DNA of 39,322 nucleotides from Pseudomonadota bacterium (lineage in GTDB: Bacteria; Myxococcota_A; UBA796; GCA-2862545), in assembly GCA_947475315.1 (NCBI GenBank), contig CANJMY010000030.1, forward strand, positions 1 to 39,322. The letters run 5' to 3'. Numbering within the stretch: position 1 is the first letter of the stretch; the number at the start of each line of letters is the position of its first letter. The notes beneath the pieces are model-generated. The model ran no database searches, was not told the DNA's origin, and worked only from the letters and a program-made list of their open reading frames with translations. Positions 23,279 to 31,941 of this stretch are shown piece after piece. The translations under genes and the position numbers were made by a program.

Positions 23279-23716
23279 ATGAGACGCTACGCGCTGTTGC
23301 TTGCGCTGCTCGCCTGTCACGGTGGCACCAAGCCCGGAGACACCGACGTCGATCCGGACGACACCGACGTGCTCGACACCGACGTGCTCGACACGGCGGT
23401 CGACGACACGGACGACACCGACGCGGTGGACACCGACGTGGCCGACACCGACCCGTTGGACACGGATGGCCTGTCGGTGAGCTGCGGGGAGGAGGTCTGC
23501 GACGGCGCGACCCAGTTCTGCCTGACCTCGATCCCCGGCCAGCGGCCGGACACCGGCCTGCCGACGCCCGACTACACGGACTGCGTCGCGTTGCCGGCGG
23601 CATGCCAGGACGACGTGTCCTGCGCCTGCCTGGTGACCGCGGAGGCGATCCCGGGGTTCGCGGAGTGCTCCGGTGACGCCACCACCGGCCTGTCCGCGCG
23701 GATCGCCTACCCATAG
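23279..23716 (+). CDS. Lipoprotein with an acidic Asp-Thr-Asp tract
   Basis: A 145-residue protein. The signal peptide ends LLALLAC (Cys13). About 45 residues then consist mostly of TDV/DTD units (DTDVDPDDTDV, DTDVLDT...), an extended acidic linker typical of Deltaproteobacterial lipoproteins that may bind calcium. The mature C-terminal domain has eight or more Cys (CGEEVCDG, QFCLTS, DCVALPAACQDDVSCACL), likely a small disulfide-locked module. The DNA of the tract is repetitive and may vary between strains. The family is unknown. Confidence 0.78.
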   Translation: MRRYALLLALLACHGGTKPGDTDVDPDDTDVLDTDVLDTAVDDTDDTDAVDTDVADTDPLDTDGLSVSCGEEVCDGATQFCLTSIPGQRPDTGLPTPDYTDCVALPAACQDDVSCACLVTAEAIPGFAECSGDATTGLSARIAYP

Positions 23717-23791
23717 GCGCGTCGTGCGGCCGCGCCCGACGTGGCCGCGCGTCGGCGACCGGGCGAGGGTGCTGGGGTCGCGGAGGTCTCG

Positions 23792-25000
23792 ATGTCTTTG
23801 CTGTATACGGCGCGCTGGGGTGTTGGGGCGGCGCTGGCCGGGCTCGTGGCTGGCTGCGCGGCGCCGGTCGAGGACGAGCCCGCGGCGACCGAGCCGAGCC
23901 TGGAGGGCTTTCGTCAGGTGGTGCCCGGTGACGGCATCCCTGCGGAGCTCCCCCTCCAGGACGCGAACAACAACCTGTCGATCGCGCGCTTCGACGGCCG
24001 CCTGTTCCTGGCGTGGCGTACGGCGCCGTCGCACTTCGCCAGCGAACAGACCGAGATGCTCGTCGCGTCGACCACGGACGAGGTGACGTGGCGCTTCGAG
24101 GGCCGCTTCGCGCTGGGCCGCGACGTGCGCGAGCCGCAGCTGGTCCCCACCGACGACGGCCTCTGGTTCTACTTCGCGCGGCTGGGCACCACGGTGGTGG
24201 ACTTCGAGCCGGGCGGCGTGGTCCGCACCCGCTACAACGGCCCCGGGGACTGGACGGAGCTCGAGGCCTTCGGCCCGCCCGATCTGGTCGCGTGGCGCAT
24301 CGACACGCTGTCGGACGGGCGCTTCCACCTGTTCGGCTACACCGGCGGCGCCGCCGAGTACGGCACCACCTACGCGCCGATCGAGGTGCACTGGCTGGCA
24401 AGCGACGACGGGGTGAACTGGGTCAATGGCTCGGGCGCCGACACCGACGTGGTGCTGTCAGGCGGAGGGTCGGAGACGTCCGCGCAGCTGATGGCCGACG
24501 GCAGCCTGGTCGCGGTGGTGCGCAGCGAAGAGGGCGACCCGGACGGCACGGGGTTTGGCAGCCTGATCTGCACGGCGCCCGCGGACGATCTGGGCACCTG
24601 GACCTGCGACCAGGACGACCGCAAGTACGACTCGCCGCTGCTGCTGCGCCACGGCGACGACCTGTGGCTGATCGGTCGACGTCAGGTCGAGTACGACGGG
24701 CGCTTTGACCTGGGCATGCCGCGCGACTGGGCGATCAACCATCTGGACTACCTGGCGCGCTACTCGGGCACGCCCAAGCGGTGCAGCGTGTGGTCGGTGG
24801 ACGGCGCCACGCGCAGTGTCAGCCTGGCGTTCGACCTGCCGAGCCTGGGCGACACCTGCTTCCCTGACGCGGTGGAGGACGGCGACGATGCGTTCCTGGT
24901 CTACAACTACAGCAACGATCCGGGCGGCCCGGAGATGACGTGGCTGCAGGGCCAGCTCTCGCCAACCCACCTGTACCGCCAGCGACTGCTCGTCCCGTAG
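23792..25000 (+). CDS. Lipoprotein with predicted beta-propeller fold
   Basis: A 402-residue protein starting at ATG 23792 after GGAGGT, with a lipobox GLVAGC (Cys about residue 22). Blades with SIARFDGRLFLAWR, EPQLVPTDDGLWFYFARLG, RIDTLSDGRFHLFGYTG and VHWLASDDGVNW resemble the five- or six-bladed propellers of sialidase/GH43-like proteins. One disulfide pair is likely (LICTAPADDLGTWTC). No catalytic triad could be assigned, so it may be a binding rather than hydrolytic protein. It is convergent with the next gene (10 bp). Confidence 0.75.
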   Translation: MSLLYTARWGVGAALAGLVAGCAAPVEDEPAATEPSLEGFRQVVPGDGIPAELPLQDANNNLSIARFDGRLFLAWRTAPSHFASEQTEMLVASTTDEVTWRFEGRFALGRDVREPQLVPTDDGLWFYFARLGTTVVDFEPGGVVRTRYNGPGDWTELEAFGPPDLVAWRIDTLSDGRFHLFGYTGGAAEYGTTYAPIEVHWLASDDGVNWVNGSGADTDVVLSGGGSETSAQLMADGSLVAVVRSEEGDPDGTGFGSLICTAPADDLGTWTCDQDDRKYDSPLLLRHGDDLWLIGRRQVEYDGRFDLGMPRDWAINHLDYLARYSGTPKRCSVWSVDGATRSVSLAFDLPSLGDTCFPDAVEDGDDAFLVYNYSNDPGGPEMTWLQGQLSPTHLYRQRLLVP

Positions 25001-25010
25001 GGCGCGCCGA

Positions 25011-25817
25011 TCAGTCCTGCTGGACCCGCACGTCGATCGACAGCAGCTGCGCTTCGGTGCGCGGCAGCTCGATCAGCAGGGCGGGCAGGTCGTAGCCGGG
25101 CACCGACACGCTCAGCGTGTGCGGGCGGTCGGTCGACGGCGTGGCGAACACCGCCAGCGCGACGCCGTCGGAGTCCGGCAGGCAGCGCTGCAGCGACGGA
25201 TTGGTCACGGCGAGCGTGTCGTCGAGGAGGTGGAGCTCCAACCCGGGCGTGCAGGTGGGCGTGGCCGCGGCGGTGTCGACCTGATGGTAGGCCTCGCACA
25301 CCGAGCCCACGCAGCGTCGCACGCGGACCACGATGGGCAGCGCTGTCGACACGTCCAAGTACGACGGCGAAGCGGAGGGCACGCCGATGGTCGTGAGGTC
25401 CGCGGCGCTGAGCACGGTGCGCCAGGGGGCGTCGCCGAACGCGCCGCGGAGCTGGACGCTGCGTTCGGTCGGGCGGAACGCGCGGCCTTTGCTGGAGCCT
25501 TCCGTGATGGGCGCCAGGATGGAGCTGCCGCCGTCACCGAGCGACACGTCGACGCTGCGGGTGTCGTCGCGGAACGTGGCGCGCACGCCGCACGCGTCGT
25601 CGGTGACCTGCACGGGCGGCGCGAAGGTGTCACGCAGCGTCGGCACGCTGTCCGGACCGGTCGCGGGTTCGACGACGAAGGTGGAGCGCAGCGCGCGGCA
25701 CACCGGCCCCGGGCTGCTGCGCAGCGAGACCTCGACGGTCTGGCCCTTGCCGCCGGCGAGCGCGGAGGTGGGGAGAAGCGCCAACGAGGCGAAGAGCAGC
25801 GCGGCGGTGGACCTCAT
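25011..25817 (-). CDS. Secreted protein, partner of the pseudokinase gene
   Basis: A 268-residue protein with a signal peptide (LLFASLALLPTSALAGG, cleavage after ALA). The mature region is beta-rich with six Cys (PVCRALR, DACGVR, RRCVGSVCEAYH, TPTCTPG, LQRCLPD), so probably disulfide-bonded. Its ATG overlaps the stop of the pseudokinase gene by 4 nt (ATGA), so the two are translationally coupled and probably work together in the envelope. I do not recognise the family. Confidence 0.78.
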   Translation of the reverse strand: MRSTAALLFASLALLPTSALAGGKGQTVEVSLRSSPGPVCRALRSTFVVEPATGPDSVPTLRDTFAPPVQVTDDACGVRATFRDDTRSVDVSLGDGGSSILAPITEGSSKGRAFRPTERSVQLRGAFGDAPWRTVLSAADLTTIGVPSASPSYLDVSTALPIVVRVRRCVGSVCEAYHQVDTAAATPTCTPGLELHLLDDTLAVTNPSLQRCLPDSDGVALAVFATPSTDRPHTLSVSVPGYDLPALLIELPRTEAQLLSIDVRVQQD

Positions 25818-28108
25818 GGCGCACCTCCGATCGCGGCCAGTCGTCGGGGATCGCAGCTCTGCAGGGCGTGCCCCGCGTTGGTGCAGGTGGCGCAGACGCC
25901 GCGCCAGTCGCTTGCCAGCTTGCGCTGGTCCTCGACCATCATCGCGACCCAGACGTGCTCGGCGGCGTCGCAGCGCGCGCCCTGATCCGGACCGGCCGCG
26001 TCCTGCGCCGCGCTGAAGCGGCTGGTCGCCACCTGCGCGACCGCGGCGCTGAACGTCGGCCCGTAGGCGCCGCCAGACCCGCGACGCGCGCGCGCCAGGA
26101 ACGGCGCGAGCCGGTTGGTGCCGTCCAGCCAGCTGACGAAGCTGGTGAGCGTAGGGGAGTCGGCGGTGGACACCGCCGCGCGGAGCGGACCGAACGTGGA
26201 GTTGCCCTTTTCGGCGAGCATGGCGTCGATCTCGCCGCCGTGGCCGTTCGGGCTGCTGACGACGCCGCGCACACGCGACAGGTCGTCGACCGTGTACCAG
26301 GGGAGCGGCGCGACGGCGTCGATCCAGGGGGACGGCGCGGGCGGGCCCGCCGGCGCCGCGGGAGCGACGGGCGCCGCGGTCACGGACGCCAGCCCAATCT
26401 GCGGCGGCGGCGCATCCGTCGTGCTCGTCGGGGCGCGCGCCGACGCGCGCGGGCCGGGCGGGGGCAGGTCGCGCGTGGTGGTGCGCGGGGCGGCGGCTGG
26501 GGCGTCCCGGGTGACGGTCACGCGCGGGGGCGTCGTCTCGCGGAGCACGGGCGGCGGTCGAGTGGCGGGCGCGGGCGGCGGCGTGACCACAGGCGCGGCC
26601 ACGGGCTCGGGCGCAGCAGCAGGCGGCGCGACCACGGGCTCCGGCGCGGGGGGCGGCGCCTCGATCGCGGCGGGCGCCGCGGTCGGCGGTGCGACGTCCG
26701 CGACGGGCGGCGCATGGGTCGGCTCGTGCTTGCCGTTCAGGGACTGCCAGCCGATCGTACCGCCGCCTCCGACCAAGCCGAGCACCACGAGCGCCGCGAG
26801 CCCGACCTTCCAGCCAGACGAGGACGGCGCGGGCTTGGCCGCGGTGGCGACGGGAGCGGCCTGAGCCGACGGTGCGGGCTTGGCCGCGGCTGCCGCAGGA
26901 GCGCTCTCGGGCATGGCCGCAGCGACCGGCGCGGGCGTCACGACCGGCGGGGGAGTGTCGTCGAGTGAGGGGGCGGGGAGCGGCGTCCGGGCGCTGTGGT
27001 CCACGCCAGGAGACGGCTCCACGAGCAGCTGCGGCGCGATGGTGGCGCCGCTGCGCTCGGGCGAGGAGCCGTTGGCCCACACCGGCGGGCCCGAGGCCGC
27101 CGCGAGCGCCGCCATCGATCCGCTCTGGCCCGGCTGGGTGAGATCGTGCTCGTCGATGGGCGACAGATCGTCGATCGGCTCGTGGAAGTCGGCGTGGGGT
27201 GCGTCGCGCAGCTTGGCCATGCGCGCGCGGAGCGCCTCGGCGGCGTCGCTGCCCGCCAGCAGCCCGGCCAGCGCGGTCGCCAGGGCGCCGGCGCTCGCGT
27301 AGCGCTGCTCTGGGTCGTGGTGGACGCAGCGCAGGAGCACGTCCGCCAACCCCATGCTGCGCTTGTCGAGCTTGTCGGCGCGGGCCTCGGTGAGGAAGTC
27401 CTCCAGGCGCGTGCCGCGCAGGGGCTTGGAGCGGCCGGCGGCCTTCTCCAGCAGCACCTCGCCCTCGACCAACTGGTAGAGGATGCAGCCCAGGCTGAAC
27501 ACGTCCGACGGGGGGATCGAGCGGCCGTCGTAGCGCTCGGGCGCCACGAAGTAGGGCGTGCCGGTGGGGCGTCCGGGGTTGGCGGCGGGCAGGTGCGCGT
27601 CCAGCGTGTGGGCGATGCCCAGCTCCATCACCTTGACCTGGCCGTCCCAGGTCACGAGGACCCCGCCTGGGGTGAGGTGCGCGTGCACATAGTCCGCGTG
27701 GTGCAGCGCGCTGACGCCGGCCGCCGCCTGACGGACCACCTCGACCGCCTCCTCCAGCAGCAGCGACGTGGTCAACGTGCTGGCGGGGATGCCGTCGACC
27801 AGGTCGAACTCGACGTACGGGACGTCCTCGAAGGCGCCGACGGCCCGCACACCGACGAGGTTGTCATGGTGCAGGGTGGTCAGGGTGGCCCAGTCCGGGC
27901 GCATCCAGTCGGTCGGCGCCAAGCTGACCTGCCGCATGATGGAGAGCTGCGCGGGCGTGGGCACCTGCACGGCGAACGAGGCGGGCTCGGCCTCGCCATG
28001 CGAGGCGGACAGGGCGATGCCCATATGTCCTGCCCCCAACACGCCATGTAGCCAGAAAGGACCCCATCCCCTTGGGAAGGAGTCGCTTGTCGTTGGTGCG
28101 GTCCCCAT
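25814..28108 (-). CDS. Membrane-anchored Ser/Thr pseudokinase
   Basis: A 764-residue protein with a PknB-type layout: kinase fold (~15-290), acidic and Pro/Ala-rich linker, one transmembrane helix (~433-454, WKVGLAALVVLGLVGGGG), then a Pro-rich region and a C-terminal extracytoplasmic domain with CATC and more Cys. The glycine loop LGAGHMG, the activation end APERYDG and SDVFSLGCILYQL are present. The three catalytic sites are not. The Lys of the VAIK motif is Gln (FAVQV, Gln48), HRD reads HAH (142-144), and DFG reads MELG. It therefore should not phosphorylate and probably works as an allosteric or scaffolding protein. ATG 28108 starts the fold. Confidence 0.88.
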   Translation of the reverse strand: MGTAPTTSDSFPRGWGPFWLHGVLGAGHMGIALSASHGEAEPASFAVQVPTPAQLSIMRQVSLAPTDWMRPDWATLTTLHHDNLVGVRAVGAFEDVPYVEFDLVDGIPASTLTTSLLLEEAVEVVRQAAAGVSALHHADYVHAHLTPGGVLVTWDGQVKVMELGIAHTLDAHLPAANPGRPTGTPYFVAPERYDGRSIPPSDVFSLGCILYQLVEGEVLLEKAAGRSKPLRGTRLEDFLTEARADKLDKRSMGLADVLLRCVHHDPEQRYASAGALATALAGLLAGSDAAEALRARMAKLRDAPHADFHEPIDDLSPIDEHDLTQPGQSGSMAALAAASGPPVWANGSSPERSGATIAPQLLVEPSPGVDHSARTPLPAPSLDDTPPPVVTPAPVAAAMPESAPAAAAAKPAPSAQAAPVATAAKPAPSSSGWKVGLAALVVLGLVGGGGTIGWQSLNGKHEPTHAPPVADVAPPTAAPAAIEAPPPAPEPVVAPPAAAPEPVAAPVVTPPPAPATRPPPVLRETTPPRVTVTRDAPAAAPRTTTRDLPPPGPRASARAPTSTTDAPPPQIGLASVTAAPVAPAAPAGPPAPSPWIDAVAPLPWYTVDDLSRVRGVVSSPNGHGGEIDAMLAEKGNSTFGPLRAAVSTADSPTLTSFVSWLDGTNRLAPFLARARRGSGGAYGPTFSAAVAQVATSRFSAAQDAAGPDQGARCDAAEHVWVAMMVEDQRKLASDWRGVCATCTNAGHALQSCDPRRLAAIGGAP

Positions 28109-28272
28109 GCATCGCCCTCGCGGGGTGCACGATATCGCATTTTGGGTCTGCGCAACGGGGGCGCGCGTGGGGAGGGCGTTCGCGGCGTCGTCTGCGGGTC
28201 CTCGCAAATTCGGAGTGGATGGCGCTCACCCGCCGGGAATAGGGATCGCCCTTGACTCACTCTGGTGGCTGT

Positions 28273-30789
28273 ATGCGCGCTTCGTTCGTGCTGCTCCTCG
28301 CGTTGGCGGGGTGCTCGGGTGTGTCTGGCGATGACTCGTCGGACAACCAGGCGCCTGCGTCTCCCGACGTCTCCCTGACGCCGCTGAAGCCCCGCACGGA
28401 CGACGCGCTCCGCCTGGAGCTCGGGGGCGAGCTGATCGATCCGGACGGCGACGACGTGCGCCTGGCGGTCGAGTGGTCGGTCGACGGCACGGTCAAGGAC
28501 AACCTCCAGGACGAGCTGGTGGTCTCCGAGGACGACACTGAGGTGGGCGAGCGCTGGAAGGCGACGGTTACGGCGGTCGACTCGCACGGCCTCGCCAGCG
28601 AGCCTGTCGTGCTTGAGGTCGAGATCGACAACACCCCGCCGACCGTCACGCTGGCGGCCGATCCGCCGTCTCCGCCCGCAGGCGTGGACGCGACGGTGAT
28701 CGTCACCGCGGACGACGACGACGGCGATGACGTCACGGTGGACCTGACCTGGTCGCTCAATGGCGTCGCCCGGCCGGACCTGGCGGGGGTGGTCACGCTG
28801 CCCGGCTCGCAGACGGTGCGCGGGCAGGTCTGGTCGGTCCACGCCGTGCCGAACGACGGCCACGAGCACGGTGAGTCCGCTGATCTCGACATCACGATCG
28901 CGGACAGCCCGCCTGTGGTGACGTCGGCGACGGTGTCGCCTGCCGGCCCGTCTGAGACGGACGTGATCACCGTCACGGCCAGCGCGTCGGACCCAGAAGG
29001 CGATCCGGTGCACTTCGAGTACGCCTGGGTGGTGGACGGCCTGACCGTCCCCAACGCGTCGGCCGACACGCTCGACGGCGCCTCGTTCAACAAGGGCCAG
29101 GTCATCCACGCGCTGGTCACCGCCGTGTCCGATCAGGGCGCCCGCAGCGCGCCGTTCGCGTCCAACGACGTCACCGCGGTGAACACCGCGCCCAGCGCGT
29201 CGGGCGCGGCGATCTCCCCGTCGGCAGGCAGCAAGGCGACCACCTTCAGCTGCACCGCCACGGGCCTCGTAGACCTTGACCCGGCCGACTCGCCCACGTC
29301 CACCACCAGCTGGGCGGTCAACGGCCAGACGGTCGCCGCCACGGCCACGCTCGACGGGACGCGCTTCTCTCGCGGCAATTCGCTGACCTGCACGGCGACG
29401 CCCACCGACGGCGTCACCGGCGGCACGCCGCGCGTCTCTGCGCCGGTGGTGGTGGGGGACGCGCCGCCCACGCTCGCGTCGGTGACGCTCACCCCCGCCA
29501 ACCCGACCGGCATCAGCTTCCTGCTCGCCACGCCGTCCGGCGCGTTCGACCTGGACGGGGACTCCGTGTCCTACCAGTACGCCTGGTACGTGAACGGCGC
29601 GCTCACCAGCGGCACCGGCGCGGCGCGCTCCGCCACCGATCTCCACCGCGGCGACGTGGTCACGGTCGAGGTGACGCCGTTCGATGGCACCCTCACGGGC
29701 GCGCCGGCCGCCAGCCTGCCGGTCACCGTGGCCAACACGCCGCCCGAGATCCAGGGCATCCGGTTCACCCCTGACTACCCGAACAGCTTCCAGTCGGTGA
29801 CGGCCACCCCGAGCAGCTACGATCAGGACGGCGACACGGTCACCGCGCACTACGCGTGGACGGTGAACTCGGTGCCCGCGGGCTACGACCAGCCCACGCT
29901 CCCGTCCAACCTGTTCGCGCGCGACGCGGTCGTCGCGGTGACGGTGCTGATCGACGACGGCCACGGCGGCACGGACCAGGCCAACGTGTCCACCACCATC
30001 GGCGACGCGCCGCCTACCGCGGCCACCGTCACGCTGGAGCCGGTCGACGCGATCTCATCGGACGAGTTGCTCTGTCAGATCGACACGCCGTCGACCGATC
30101 CGGACGGCGACCCCGTGACCTACACCTTCCACTGGTCGTGGAACGGGCACTCGTTCGACTACGGCACCAACACGTCGAACAGCAGCACCATGGCCCCCCG
30201 CTACACCGAGATCGGCGAGGATTGGCACTGCTGGGTGACGGCGTCGGACGGCACGCTCACCACCGACTCGCTGCACCAGTCAGTGATCATCGCGTCGGTC
30301 CCGTGCGGGCTCAACGCGGCGGACAATGGCGACAGCGTCTGCGAGTGCGCCGTGAACTACCAGTGGTGCGACACGGCCCAGTGGGACTGCTGCTACGTGC
30401 CCCCGGCCACCGTGCGCGTCACCGTGCTGCGCGCCGTGATCAATTCGCTGGACTCGAGCGGCCTGGAGTGGGACAGCTCGTTCCTGGGGGCGAGCTTCGT
30501 CCCTCCGGACGCCTACGTGGACGTGTGGGGGAGCAACGCGCTGGTGGGCACGACCGCCACCGTGGACGACAGCTACGCGCCCCTCTGGAACCAGTCGTTC
30601 TCGGGCGCGTCGGTGTCGGCGGGCACCACGATCGACTTTGACGTGCATGACGAGGACACGTTCGGCTCGGAGTACATCGGCGGCTTCAGCGTGAGCTACT
30701 CACAGGTCATGGCCCACCTCAACCTTGGCCAGTACACCCTGCACGGCACCGGCGTCATCGACCTGGTCGTGCGGTTCGACTCGCCCTGA
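28273..30789 (+). CDS. Lipoprotein with tandem Ig/PKD-like repeats and a C2-like domain
   Basis: An 838-residue protein. The lipobox LLLALAGC (Cys about residue 14) is followed by roughly seven 90-100-residue beta-sandwich repeats with the recurring pattern DPDGDxVxxxYxWxVNG, as in PKD/cadherin-like units (for example DLDGDSVSYQYAWYVNG and DQDGDTVTAHYAWTVN). A Cys-rich joint comes next (CGLNAADNGDSVCECAVNYQ, then QWDCC). The final ~125 residues (VRVTVLRAVIN..., AYVDVWGSNALVGTTATVDD, IDFDVHDEDTFGSEYIGGF) resemble a calcium/lipid-binding C2 domain. It is probably a long surface adhesin. It is divergent from the pseudokinase. Confidence 0.85.
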   Translation: MRASFVLLLALAGCSGVSGDDSSDNQAPASPDVSLTPLKPRTDDALRLELGGELIDPDGDDVRLAVEWSVDGTVKDNLQDELVVSEDDTEVGERWKATVTAVDSHGLASEPVVLEVEIDNTPPTVTLAADPPSPPAGVDATVIVTADDDDGDDVTVDLTWSLNGVARPDLAGVVTLPGSQTVRGQVWSVHAVPNDGHEHGESADLDITIADSPPVVTSATVSPAGPSETDVITVTASASDPEGDPVHFEYAWVVDGLTVPNASADTLDGASFNKGQVIHALVTAVSDQGARSAPFASNDVTAVNTAPSASGAAISPSAGSKATTFSCTATGLVDLDPADSPTSTTSWAVNGQTVAATATLDGTRFSRGNSLTCTATPTDGVTGGTPRVSAPVVVGDAPPTLASVTLTPANPTGISFLLATPSGAFDLDGDSVSYQYAWYVNGALTSGTGAARSATDLHRGDVVTVEVTPFDGTLTGAPAASLPVTVANTPPEIQGIRFTPDYPNSFQSVTATPSSYDQDGDTVTAHYAWTVNSVPAGYDQPTLPSNLFARDAVVAVTVLIDDGHGGTDQANVSTTIGDAPPTAATVTLEPVDAISSDELLCQIDTPSTDPDGDPVTYTFHWSWNGHSFDYGTNTSNSSTMAPRYTEIGEDWHCWVTASDGTLTTDSLHQSVIIASVPCGLNAADNGDSVCECAVNYQWCDTAQWDCCYVPPATVRVTVLRAVINSLDSSGLEWDSSFLGASFVPPDAYVDVWGSNALVGTTATVDDSYAPLWNQSFSGASVSAGTTIDFDVHDEDTFGSEYIGGFSVSYSQVMAHLNLGQYTLHGTGVIDLVVRFDSP

Positions 30790-30790
30790 C

Positions 30791-31420
30791 GTGACCCAGC
30801 GCCGCGCCGTCGCCGTCTGCGTCTTCGCCAAGCCCCCGCAGCCTGGGGCCTGCAAGACGCGGCTCGCGGCGGCGGTCGGCGACGACGCGGCGGCCGAGGT
30901 CGCGCGCGCGATGCTGCTCGACACCTGGGACGTGGTGACGGCGCTGGAGGGCGTCACGCCCATCTTGGCGACCACCGACGTGGCGTTCGACCACGGGCTT
31001 GGGCCGGTCACGGCCTGGGACCAGGGGGGAGGGGATCTGGGCGCGCGGCAGGTGCGGGTGCTGCAGCGCGCGCTCGTGGACCACGACGCGGCCCTGGCGG
31101 TGGGCGCGGACATCGGATCGCTCACGCCCGAGCTGCTGGCGGGCGCCGTCGCGCAGCTGCGTGAGCACGGCGCGGTGCTCGGGCCCGCGGAGGACGGCGG
31201 CTACTGGATCCTTGGCCTGACCCGTTGCCCGGACGACCTGCTCGACGGCGTCGCGTGGAGCGTGGAGTCGACCGGCGCTGAGGTGCTGGCGCGCCTGACC
31301 GCGCGGCTCGGCGTCGTGGCGATCGCGTCGACCGCGTGGGACGTCGACGAGCTGGTGGATCTCCGGCGCGCCGTCACCCGACCAGGTCGGTTGGGCGCGG
31401 TCGCCCGAACGCGGGTCTGA
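30791..31420 (+). CDS. DUF2064/TIGR04282-type glycosyltransferase-like protein
   Basis: A 209-residue protein of the DUF2064 (arsenosugar/glycosyltransferase-like) family. Its blocks are AVCVFAKPPQPGACKTRLA at the start (nucleotide-binding KTRL), a central VGADIGSLTPELL where the family has its DxP/S metal site, and LGPAEDGGYWILGL near the end. It has the GT-A-like nucleotidyltransferase fold, substrate uncertain. GTG 30791 is two bases after the stop of the lipoprotein gene, so co-transcription is possible. It is convergent with the rhodanese gene (9 bp). Confidence 0.85.
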   Translation: MTQRRAVAVCVFAKPPQPGACKTRLAAAVGDDAAAEVARAMLLDTWDVVTALEGVTPILATTDVAFDHGLGPVTAWDQGGGDLGARQVRVLQRALVDHDAALAVGADIGSLTPELLAGAVAQLREHGAVLGPAEDGGYWILGLTRCPDDLLDGVAWSVESTGAEVLARLTARLGVVAIASTAWDVDELVDLRRAVTRPGRLGAVARTRV

Positions 31421-31429
31421 CGCGCGCCT

Positions 31430-31831
31430 CTAGGAGGGGAAGCCGTCGTCCTTGGGCGCCGTGCCTGCGTCCCACGATCCGTCGCTGTCCTGCCAGCCGC
31501 GGGTGCCACCGGCGAGGGAGAGGGTGTTCGTGTAGCCCATCTCGGCCAGCGATCGCGCCGCGAGGGCCGACCGGAAGCCGCCGCCGCAGATCAGGATGAG
31601 CTCGGCGCCCGGGTCCGGAAAGCGCCGCTCGACGTCGCGCTCGAGGACGCCGCGTCCGAGGTGGACGGAGCCGGGGATGCGCCCGGCCTCCCACTCGCGG
31701 TCTTCGCGGACATCGACGAGCAACGGGGACTCTCCGGCCGCCAGACGCGCCTGGACCTCGGTGGCGGTGGTCTCGCGGACGGCGGCGCGGGCCGCGTCGG
31801 TGACGGTCAGGAAGCGGGGGCTGTGCTTCAT
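31430..31831 (-). CDS. Rhodanese-like sulfurtransferase
   Basis: A 133-residue single-domain rhodanese. LLVDVREDREWEAGRIPGSV is the signature near the N-terminus, and the active-site loop is ICGGGFRSAL with Cys82 as the persulfide carrier. The family moves sulfane sulfur or detoxifies cyanide. The catalytic Cys is present, so it may be active. ATG 31831 is preceded by GGAGCT. It stands alone. Confidence 0.88.
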   Translation of the reverse strand: MKHSPRFLTVTDAARAAVRETTATEVQARLAAGESPLLVDVREDREWEAGRIPGSVHLGRGVLERDVERRFPDPGAELILICGGGFRSALAARSLAEMGYTNTLSLAGGTRGWQDSDGSWDAGTAPKDDGFPS

Positions 31832-31941
31832 CGGGGGAGCTCCTCTGGGCTTTGTGCTTGTCAACCGTTCGTCGTAGTGGCCCCTTTCGGGTCAAGGAAT
31901 GTATAGTGCGCCCACCCCCCCTCGGGCTCTCCGGAGGCGCC

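Noticed and set aside
22359..24401. A 680-residue minus-strand frame, and similar long frames such as 27880-29964 minus
   Set aside because: They cross several convincing genes (methyltransferase, propeller lipoprotein, pseudokinase, PKD lipoprotein) and have low-complexity shadow composition.
31857..31862. TTGACA box upstream of the rhodanese gene (minus strand)
   Set aside because: The spacing puts any -10 box inside the ribosome site, and no TATAAT-like sequence is present there.
31902..31907. TATAGT as a -10 box for the BPI-like gene
   Set aside because: No acceptable -35 box 16-18 bp upstream and no extended -10 TGn; too weak to annotate.
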